DNA of 64,000 bases, taken from the NCBI GenBank assembly GCA_039519185.1, contig CM076846.1:136621027-136685026 (forward strand). Reading direction: 5' to 3'. Below the pieces are notes generated by a model, which saw only the letters and a list, made by a program, of their open reading frames with translations, had not been told where the DNA came from and did no database searches. Numbering within the stretch: position 1 is the stretch's first letter; the number at the start of each line of letters is the position of its first letter. Both the position numbers and the translations under genes were made by a program. Source of the DNA: Astragalus membranaceus (Eukaryota; Streptophyta; Magnoliopsida; Fabales; Fabaceae). This document shows, in pieces, positions 56,035-64,000 of this stretch.

Positions 56035-57173
56035 TTAACAACTAGTACGAGGTACCCAAATTTTGTTGGGTCCTTGGGGGTTAGTCATCAAGGGGTTTGC
56101 TTTCACAATCCACCTTGGTTTCTTACAGGCAGGTATAAGGGTACCTAGCTCACATAATTTACGAATAGGACATCTAAGAGAGCTATGGTTCCCTTTTTGA
56201 CAATAGGTGCAAGAGAAAACAGTAGGTGTATAACTTGAAGTAGCAGCTACAAAAGTTATTTTCTTGTTCAAAACAAAGGAGGTGGAATTACCGTTGTACC
56301 CAATTCCTCTCCTATCAACATATTGATGTTGAGAGTGGAGCAACTGAGTCAAGGTCTTTTCACCAACCTCAAACTTTTTCAAAGTTTCTTTCAAAAATTC
56401 ATTTTCAACCTTGACTTTTTCAAAATTTTGTTTAAGCTCAAGAAATTCAAGGTTGAAAGGTTTTTTTTATGTAGCTCATTCTTCAATTTAACTACCTCAT
56501 TTTCAAGAGTCTCGATTTGAGTGGACAAGCTTTTGTTGCTCTTTGTTAATTTCTTAGATTTTAACAAAAGAGTTTCATGTTCAAATTAAAGAGCTTCAAA
56601 AGCCTCACTCAAATCTTGACTACTACAACCATCATCAAGTAAATCATCATGCATAGAGGAATCAGAAAGACTAGGGTTATTAAGGCTTACCTCGGAAGTG
56701 TCATTTGCCATAAAACAGATATCATTTGCAACCTCCTCAGGTTCACTATCAGTGTCATAATTGTCCCATTTAGCCTCCATTTGGCTTGTACCGTGTGTGG
56801 CTTCCAAGTACTCCCAAATTTCTTTTGCTGTCTGACAACCTTTTACTTTTCCATATTCTTCTTCACATAGAGATACGTGAAGAACGTTCATTGCTCTGGC
56901 GTTTTGAGAAATTTTGTCTAACTCGGACTTTCTCAGCTCTTTCAGGTCAATGGTGTAGATATCCTCAACTGGCACTTCTTCTTCTTTGCCGGTAGCTTTA
57001 CTTTTGATTTTCATCGGGATCAGTGGTCCATCTGCAATGATCCTCCATAAGGTGAAATCTATAGCCTGCACATGACATTTCATTCGACTACTCCAATAGT
57101 CATAGTTAGTCCCATCAAACAGGGGTGGCCTAAATAAAGACATCCCCTCTTTCAAAAAAGAACCCATAATCAC
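56035..57173 (-). pseudogene. Copia Gag of element I, internally deleted
   Basis: The N-terminal part (57173-56586) includes RPPLFDGTNYDYWSSRMKCH and WEYLEATHGTSQM, typical of copia gag. It then jumps directly to an acidic segment (DNYDTDSEPEEVANDICFMA), so the central gag and the first expected CCHC knuckle are missing. A stop at 56586 is followed by a Leu/Lys-rich stretch, and a second frame (56394-56035) holds a CCHC knuckle CTYCQKGNHSSLRC and the WIVKANP...IWVPRTSC linker before protease. The start is ATG 57173 or 57167. It cannot make full Gag. Confidence 0.88.
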
Positions 57174-57229
57174 AGATAGATAAATAAAATTTAAATTGCG
57201 AGATGTTAAGCTCTATATGCAATTCCTAG

Positions 57230-57241
57230 CTCTTGATACCA
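57230..57241 (-). other. Primer binding site of element I
   Basis: The minus strand reads TGGTATCAAGAGC-like sequence two bases inside the right LTR edge at 57244. It is close to the initiator Met tRNA complement with an extra A. Confidence 0.8.
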
Positions 57242-57243
57242 CT

Positions 57244-58364
57244 TGTTAGACAATAGTATAACCTTAGAGGGGGGGTGAATAAGGTTATGTGAAAATCTTG
57301 GATTCTTTTCAATTTTAAGATAATGCTAGTTTTAAATCAAATGCGGAAACTTAGATTTAAACTTTTTATATGATGCAAGCAGGCAGATTTAGGCACAATG
57401 AGATGTTAACCTTAGAGAATTTTTTGTGAAAATGTGGTGTGCTGAAATGTGACTTGAGGTTGCCTATTTATAGGCTTAGGAGTGCGTAGAATTTTGAAAA
57501 AAACATTTATTGCAAAGATGAATTGATTGTTTGATAAAGTGAAAATGTTGATGAATCGATTCTTTGCCTTTACAAAATGCTCACAATCGATTTCATGCTT
57601 AGTTAAAAATAGGAGAAGAATCGATTTCAAGATAAGGCTAAAAATTAGGAGCAATCGATTCTTTGCTTCTCAATTGATTAGATAATCGATTGTGTGCTTT
57701 AGGAAACATGTGAATGTGATAAGAATCGATTTCATGGCCTTTACAAAATAGTAGGAATTGATTCTTGTCCTGAAAATCGATTTTGTGGTTTAACATTGGA
57801 ATAAGAAATCGATTTCATGGCCTTTACAAAATAGTGGGAATCGATTCTTGTCTTTTAGGAGATCCTGAAAATCGATTTTATGGCTTAACATTGGAATAAG
57901 AAATCGATTTCATGGCCTTTACAAAATAGTATAAATCGATTCTTGGCCATTGGAACAAAATAGAAATCAATTCTTGCTTTCCACAAAAATGCTTTTAGGT
58001 ATTTGCCATGCATGCATAAAGTATTTTCCAAAGCTTGCCATGCATGCATAACATATTTTTAAAACCCTAATTTTGATGCATGATGCATGTTTTCAAAAAT
58101 CATCTCTCAGCTATTTAAACAGTCATAGACCTTAAGTGATAGGACCTTACACTGTGTCCTAAAGAAAGCGGAAAAACAATTAGGTCTTCATCTTCAAAGG
58201 TGGCTTCTTCTCCAAGCTGCTCCACTTTAATGCTTCTTGCTTTTTGATTCCCGTCCTGTTCTTTATTCAGCTTGAACCTGTACTTTCATATAGCTGCAAA
58301 GATTAGTAGACAAGATGTAATTTGTTATCATACAAAACAAGGAATGTTTGCCCTTGGTTCAACA
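57244..58364 (-). mobile_element. 5' LTR of element I (internally deleted)
   Basis: This LTR is 1121 bp. Relative to the left LTR it lacks about 690 bp at about 57408, where the junction carries AACCTTAGAG, a short string also present near the LTR start. The ATCGATT array is retained. Confidence 0.92.
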
Positions 58365-58946
58365 ATCATCATTTTGTTGGTCATCCTCATTTGTAGGAGG
58401 TGGAGGTGGAGGCGGAGGTGAAGACGGGCATTGATGACTTTGAGAAAAAGTCTCCATAAATTTAAGCATCTTCTCCTGTGTTGCACAAAGTCCACTCACT
58501 TGCTCTCTAAGACTTTGGTTTTCAGCAGTCAAGTTAGAAAATTCAACCTTCATTTGCGTGTATTCAGACTTTATTTGCAGATATTCAGACTCAGAGATTC
58601 CAGTAAATCGTTGGGAAGAAGGAATGTAGTTTCCTCCTTCAGGACCCAAACCCCATATTCTTTTCTTCTTGTCTACACCTCCAACAACCTCTAAGAAGAT
58701 ATTGTTGTCAGATTGCTCGCTAGACACACTATCTCCTAGTGCCGCTTGTGAGTCTCTTTCAAGAATACGACTTTCATACTCATTCTGAAAAAAAAAATAA
58801 TCAAACATGAGCATATCAAATAGGAAAAATGGCATAACAGTTTCAGTTTCAGTTTCTATAAAAGCCATATCAAATCTATAAAAGGTTAAGTTTCAGTTAA
58901 GTTTCAGTTTCAGTTAAAAAAATGGCATATCAAATCTATAAAAGGT

Positions 58947-59836
58947 TAAAAATAGAAGACAACACTATTAGCTAAGTTTCAGTTTCTATGCATAACAGTT
59001 TCGATGCATAACAGTTTCTCTTCCAGTTTCCGTGGCCCCTAATTATTCTCTTTCAGTTATAATTATTAGCTTTGTTACAAAACAGTTTCTATGCATAACA
59101 GTTTCTCTTTCAGTTTCTGCAGACATGGAATACAATGTGCTTTAGAAAAAGAAAAGCATCAAATGGATAAAACAAGCAGGAATGCAGAAAAAGGACTGAG
59201 AAAACAAGCAGGAATGCAGAAATAAAGGACTGAGAAAACAAGCAGGAATGCAGAAATAAATTGCACATAATGCATAAGAAGATCAAGGTAGTTCAGTACT
59301 TAAGTGAGTCTCCTAACAAAGCTAATAACAAGAAACTGTAGGTGCTTCCCCTGTTGCTAAACTAAAACATTTTTTATCAAACTATCAATTAGAAGAGAAG
59401 ACAACACCATTAGCTAAGTTTCAGAATATAAAAGGTTAAAAATAGAAGACAACACCATTAGCTAAGTTTCAGTTTCTATGCATAACAGTTTCGATGCATA
59501 ACAGTTTCTCTTTCAGTTTCTGTGGCCCCTAATTATTCTCTTTCAGTTATAATTATTAGCTTTGTTACACAACAGTTTCCATGCATAACAGTTTCTCTTT
59601 CAGTTTCTGCAGACATGGAATACAATGTGCTTTAGAAAAAGAAAAGCATCAAATGGATAAAACAAGCAGGAATGCAGAAAAAGGACTGAGAAAACAAGCA
59701 GGAATGTAGAAATAAAGGACTGAGAAAACAAGCAGGAATGCAGAAATAAATTGCACATAATGCATAAGAAGATCAAGGTAGTTCAGTACTTAAGTGAGTC
59801 TCCTAACAAAGCTAATAACAAGAAAGTGTAGGTGCT
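58947..59836. repeat. Two-copy direct repeat, 490-bp period
   Basis: Copy one is about 58947-59347 and copy two about 59437-59836, nearly identical and separated by about 90 bp. For example ACATGGAATACAATGTGC occurs at 59123 and 59613. The second-copy break points are visible as AAACTGTAGG versus AAAGTGTAGG. Confidence 0.88.
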
Positions 59837-60012
59837 ACACACAACACAGTGTTTGAATTAAAATCAATGAATCAGCAATGACACTAATCTATCATCAAGA
59901 CTGAAGGTTTGCAAAACACAATTGATTTTACAGAAATGAAACTGCAGATAGAAGTCTAATAGCTAGTTGGTGTCCACAACCATTGAAAGTATGTGATGGA
60001 GTGCCAATGTTG

Positions 60013-60041
60013 TGTTGGCCAATGTAAAATCTGTATAACAG

Positions 60042-60097
<56 letters not shown>

Positions 60098-60331
60098 GAG
60101 AGGGAGTGAAACGGTTTTCTGAATATTTCTTTCACTGAATGAATCTGTTACATGATTTGATATTTATATATCTGTTATCCTATGCATCAGCAGTGCTTAT
60201 CATACGCACTGCTGTAACTGAAACATAACTATATTTAGATCATTCTAGAATGGATGACACAGCATCAATAACACTAACAGATATACTACACTAACAGATA
60301 CTATTTAATAGAGCTTCACTCACAGCCAACA
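60013..60331. mobile_element. Possible small solo LTR or inverted-end insertion in intron 4
   Basis: It begins TGTTGGCC and ends GCCAACA, with a GA tract and AAACGGTTTTCTG as seen in some copia LTRs. I see no target duplication, so this is tentative. Confidence 0.3.
60045..60094. repeat. (GA)n microsatellite, about 25 units
   Basis: A GA dinucleotide run within intron 4 of the Transposase_24 gene. Confidence 0.95.
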
Positions 60332-61909
60332 ATTAATAAACTGACAACAATTAAAGCAACTAAATTTGGACGTTAATGTTGAAATTTTAACTTACAGCAA
60401 TCTTCTCTGACTTGGAGGAGACCCACTTTGGCGTCTCACCTTTCATTTTGTGAGTCTTCTCAAATAGGTCCCAACAAGTTGGAGTCTCATCCAAAGAATT
60501 TTTCTGAAAAATAAATAGATTAGTCTCAATTAAAATATACTCTTAGCAAATATAAAGTTATATATAGTTCATTTGCTTACTAATCTCTTGTAATGCTCAG
60601 TTGTCGGAATAGACCCTCCTGTATGTAGAGAGCCATCAGAGGATGTTCTGTTGTTGCTGTTAATTATTGCTTTTTTTTCCAATCTTCATCAGCCCACTTT
60701 TGCTCCAATACATCACGACATTTCTTAGGAATCCAAGTCCCTGCATCAATCTTACGTCGTACTCTATACATTGCATTTGAGTACCCATCAGAGGCTTTAT
60801 GGTCAAATGTCTTTTTAATTGCTGCCTCATGCTCCGGAAGCCACTTATACTTCCTCTGCAATAAAAAAATTAGTCACTTATAATTCTATTAACTATCAGG
60901 AGGGTCATTTGCAAACATTTAGCACACATTTTAGACTGGTTTTAACTGTCAAGGATAAATATACTCACACACCCAAAGAAAAATCATTTCTTGTCAACCC
61001 CTTATAGTAGCTCTAATAAACGTTTTAATAATGTATAGACATGTTTTCATACCTTAAACTCATTAAACCACATTTTTGCCAACTTGTCGTCCTCTCTCTT
61101 CACCTCTCCATAATTCATCCAAGAACATTCAAACTTCTTTTTTATTATCCTTGTGATTTCACGGGTTGGCTGAATAGGAGGGTCAAAACTGTACAATAAC
61201 ATTAAACAAGTTGTAAGTCATACGCATATAAGTTATTGTAGAATATTTCATGAAAAGAAGAGACTAATACTTACGTGTTACCTAGACCTGGACAAATCCA
61301 CATACGCCCATCATTGTCGGAAGACCCAATTTCTGGATATGAATCAACATGGGATGATACTTGGGGGGTGTCAACAGATGCAACATCAGCTTGAGAATGT
61401 GAGTGGGGAGGTGTAGGATGAATATTTTGGTTCTGTGTGGTTGAGTTATTGGGGCTAGGTGTAGGCTGGGTAGGTTTCGGGGCAATAGGAGCATGGGAAG
61501 TCAAAAGAACAAGAGGACTGGGTGTAAATCGATCATGTTGGGGGGGCACATGAGTGTGGGAAGTAGAAGGATGTGTGGGTTGTCTAGCACGGTTATATTT
61601 GACCTGTGTGGATTGAGGAGGTTTGTGGGCCAAAGGAGCATGGGGAGTCACATGAGTGTGGGAAGTGGAAGAATGTGTTGATTTCCTTGTCGGGTCGTGG
61701 GAAGTGGGGAGATCATTAGGTCTAGGTGTAGAATGAAGAAGCTGGGGAGCCACATGTGATTGGGAAGTGAAAGAATGTGGTGGTAGGCTAGTAGGAGGAG
61801 GAATGGGTTGCCCAATAGTAGGTTGTGGAAAAGTACCTCTACCTCTCCCTCTTCCCCTACCTCTACTAGTACCTCTTCCGCTACCCCTTGTATTATCACC
61901 ATCTGCCAT

Positions 61910-62143
61910 CTGTCAAAAGAAGCATTAATAAAAGAGTAATAGGAATTAAAGAATGAATATACATAATTAGTCAAGTATTTAAGAGAAGGTAAAAAAGAAA
62001 ACAATAAAAAATACAGTATGTGTTTGATAATCACGTGAAGAATGAAATTGATAATCAAAATTACATTAAATGTATGATAATCACGTGGAAACATGTAATG
62101 AACACCAAGAGAAACAATACAAAGTGAAGTTTGAATATATCTC
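61910..62143. other. Spacer between the two CACTA genes
   Basis: About 230 bp of AT-rich DNA separates the transposase stop (62144) from the ATG of the second gene (61909), both on the minus strand. It would hold the promoter of the second gene if it has one. A repeated TGATAATCACGTG sits at 62022-62035 and 62074-62088. Confidence 0.5.
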
Positions 62144-64000
62144 CTAATAAGATTCTTCCTCATCATCTTCCTCTTCTTCTTCTTCTAAGACACTTATAGG
62201 TACTTCCTCCGCCACACTAGCAGTGTCAACAAGACAATGCTGAAAATCATCATTTGCAACAATAATAGGCATCGGTTGTGCATCATCATCTTGGTATGCA
62301 TCATTTGTTTCACGTTTGTTCTTTTCTGCAGATTGAATTATGTTGCGCTCCTTGGTTCTTATGACACTTAACCAACCTTGTTGCCCTTCAGGAAATGATG
62401 TAAAGTAGACTTGATCTGCTTGTTGAGCCAATATAAAAGGATCATAATTTGGATATCTCCGTGATTTTTTTATTTGAACATTTCCATAGTTATCTATTTG
62501 TGTCCCCTGGGAACTAGGATCAAACCATTCACATTTAAATAGAACAACCTTCTTGGTAGGGTGATTGGTGTACTCCAATTCAACAATATCAATCAACACC
62601 CCATAGTAATCATTTTCCATTGTATCATCTTGCCCACCTCGAACACATACATTGTGATTCGTTGTACTCATCCCTTCATTTTTAGACTTTGTCATAAACT
62701 TGTATCCATTGATAACAAAAGTAGGCCACCTAATGACATTTCGAATTGGGCCCCATGCCAAACTTATCAAAAGCGGATCATCAATTGCATTTGTTGAGTC
62801 GAGCACCTACATTAGCGAATATTCTTTATTTCAACTCAACAAATTAGATCAACAAATTTCGAACATAAATAGATTCACGTACATATGTTTTAAACCATGA
62901 GGTAAAATTTGAAGATATTTCTCTGTCGAGGTCGGCTTCGTTTACATCAGGGTTTAGTTCTCGTAACAAATCTGAGTACATGCTACACATACAAGGAAGG
63001 AGTTAAACATGGCCTTAGATAAGATAAATATCATATTGTCAACTGGAGGTACTTACTTCAAATAAGGAACCACTTCAGGACAATTTAAAAGAATATACAA
63101 ATGTGATGCTTTCATTTCTCTATCCTCCAAGGTAGAAGTGACACCCTTTCCAATAGGGCGGCCTGGATAATTAAAAATTGACAATGGATCATTTGCAGAA
63201 GAACCTTCTCCTCCATCATCATTTCGTGGCACTCTTGTTCTCCTTGATAAAATAGTTGGAGGATAATAATATGAAGCAAATGTAGCTGTCTCCTCCAGTA
63301 ATTATGCTCTAGAAATCGAGCTTTAAACATAAGCTGGGTTTGTAACCTTGTGTTTTAAAGATCGTATGAACCTATTGAGTAAATCAAGGTTAAGCTTAAA
63401 GAAAAAGGAAAGAAATAAGGAAACGTGGCAGACTTTCTATATGATGAAGAACTAACCTTTCAAATGGATACATCCATCTATATTGAACGGGACCGCCAAC
63501 TCTTGCTTCATATGGTAAATGAATTGGAAGATGTTCCATTGAGTCACAAAAACTTGGGGGAAATATTGGTTCCAATTTGCACATAATGATTGGAATATTT
63601 TCCTCCAACATGCGCAATTTATCTTCTTTCAACAACGATGAAGTAATTTCTCGGAAGAAATGACTGAATTCTGTAAGTGTGTTCAATATAGGTTTGGGCA
63701 AAGCTTTGAACGCTATTGGAAGCAAGCGTTGCATGAACACGTGACAATCATGACTCTTCATGTTAACCAACTTTGTTTCTCTCAAGTCAACACATCTACT
63801 CATATTGGAAACATAACCATCTGGAAGTTTGAGATTTTTCACCCATTCGCAAACACCAAGTCTTTGTTGTTTGGTAAGTGTAAATTGTGCCTTTGGTTTT
63901 ACAAAGTTTCCATTAGTACTGGCTTGTAGTTCCAATCCACTGCGCTTACAATGTACTTCCAAGTCCTTCCTTGATTTGCAAGTATCCTTCGTCTTCCCTT
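62144..64000 (-). pseudogene. CACTA transposase (TNP2-type), C-terminal part with DUF4218 and DUF4216
   Basis: TNP2-type proteins excise and insert CACTA elements; the catalytic part lies off-window. Exons by splice signals: >64000-63457 (DUF4218: MKSHDCHVFMQRLLPIAF, PPSFCDSMEHLPIHLPYEAR, YRWMYPFER), 63371-63057 (KVTNPAYV, TRVPRNDDGGEG, HLYILLNCPEV), 62982-62883 (YSDLLRELNPDVNEADID, FTSWFKTYV) and 62806-62144 (DUF4216: WGPIRNVIRWPTF, VVLFKCEWFDP, QVYFTSFPEGQQGW, ending in an acidic EEEEEDDEEESY tail). Exon 2 contains two in-frame TAA stops at 63323-63325 and 63302-63304, so this copy cannot make a complete transposase. Family assignment is strong. Exon borders are by eye. Confidence 0.88.

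Larger units (their letters stand above)
50897..58364 (-). mobile_element. Element I: Ty1/copia retrotransposon
   Basis: The 7468-bp element is flanked by ATCAT at 50892-50896 and 58365-58369. LTRs begin TGTTAGACAATAG and end GGTTCAACA: left 50897-52707 (1811 bp), right 57244-58364 (1121 bp, with an internal deletion). The gag-pol order with integrase before RT is the copia order. The style of pol and the CTYC/H knuckle suggest the SIRE/Maximus group, though I see no env-like frame. Confidence 0.94.
58785..60395 (-). other. Long intron 4 of the Transposase_24 gene
   Basis: This 1.6-kb intron holds CAGTTTCT motif runs (58845-59600), a duplication with 490-bp period, a GA microsatellite and a possible LTR-like insertion. 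No coding sequence is recognisable. Confidence 0.7.
58359..61909 (-). pseudogene. CACTA second gene (Transposase_24 / TNPA-like), five exons, interrupted at its end
   Basis: This family occurs beside TNP2 in plant CACTA elements; TNPA-like proteins bind subterminal repeats. Exons by splice sites: 61909-61275 (ATG, Arg-Gly-rich start, Pro/Ser/His-rich linker, WICPG), 61188-61053 (PPIQPTREITR, WMNYGEVKRED, KMWFNEFK), 60855-60581 (KYKWLPEHEAAIKKTFDHKA, SLHTGGSIPTTEHYKRL), 60503-60396 (DETPTCWDLFEKTHK, GETPKWVSSKS), and 58784-58359 (NEYESRILERDSQ, then a coiled-coil-like stretch and a proline run). An eight-base homopolymer at 60671-60678 puts exon 3 one base out of frame. Copia element I interrupts the last codons; the present stop (58359-58361) belongs to its LTR. 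Introns have GT-AG ends. Confidence 0.82.
50202..64000 (-). mobile_element. CACTA (En/Spm-type) DNA transposon, right end off-window
   Basis: The left end is taken at CACAGCTAGAAAAAAG (50202), a degenerate CACTA-type end, followed by subterminal repeats. Two spliced minus-strand genes follow: a Transposase_24 gene (58359-61909) and a TNP2-type transposase (from 62144 rightward). Copia element I is inserted at 50897-58364. The right terminus is not in the window, so length and target duplication cannot be given. Confidence 0.8.

Noticed and set aside
50897..58364. SIRE-type env-like gene downstream of copia pol
   Set aside because: Only about 170 bp separate the pol stop (52893) from the polypurine tract, so there is no room for an env-like frame.

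Overview
This is plant nuclear DNA, made almost entirely of nested transposable elements. The plant signs are Tekay-type Ty3/gypsy, Athila-like and Ty1/copia LTR retrotransposons, a LINE, CACTA and hAT DNA transposons, spliced transposase genes and a plant non-specific lipid-transfer protein gene. A repeat end near 36420 looks like one common in papilionoid legumes, so a legume is my best guess (moderate to low confidence). I saw no rRNA, tRNA, CRISPR or prokaryotic feature.

Layout, 1-25641: five insertions stacked in time. Oldest is element C (+, 21825-25641, internal region only about 0.65 kb). Element B (-, ends 21824) sits in the 5' LTR of C. A 5'-truncated LINE (5138-15463) sits in the left LTR of B. 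Element A2 (+, 5174-14139) sits inside the LINE with a perfect 5-bp target duplication. Element A1 (-, 1-4796, running off the window) also sits in the left LTR of B.

25642-36373: Athila-like DNA. Gag fragments D (+) and F (-) meet tail to tail near 26750. Fragment F is split by element E (-, 27573-33580), a young complete element with an open 829-residue gag-protease frame but no reverse transcriptase, so it must rely on enzymes made elsewhere.

36374-38809: the only clearly genic stretch, with a complete single-exon type 2 lipid-transfer protein gene (37045-37323), its TATA box, and transposon-end repeats upstream.

38815-46217: element G, a Tekay-type chromovirus (-) with a recognisable chromodomain, a hAT-like insertion in one LTR and a deletion of gag, primer site and part of the other LTR. 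46223-46946: short unassigned sequence. 46952-50021: a solo LTR (H) with a dense ACAGCA motif array. 50032-50178: a foldback.

50202 to the window end: a CACTA transposon carrying a decayed TNP2-type transposase gene and a second Transposase_24 gene, both on the minus strand. A Ty1/copia element I (-, 50897-58364) interrupts the last codons of the second gene.

Apart from the lipid-transfer gene, the genes are parasitic. The autonomous-type ones (A1, G, I, CACTA) all carry stops, frameshifts or deletions here, while A2 and E were clearly moved recently despite lacking a working polymerase.
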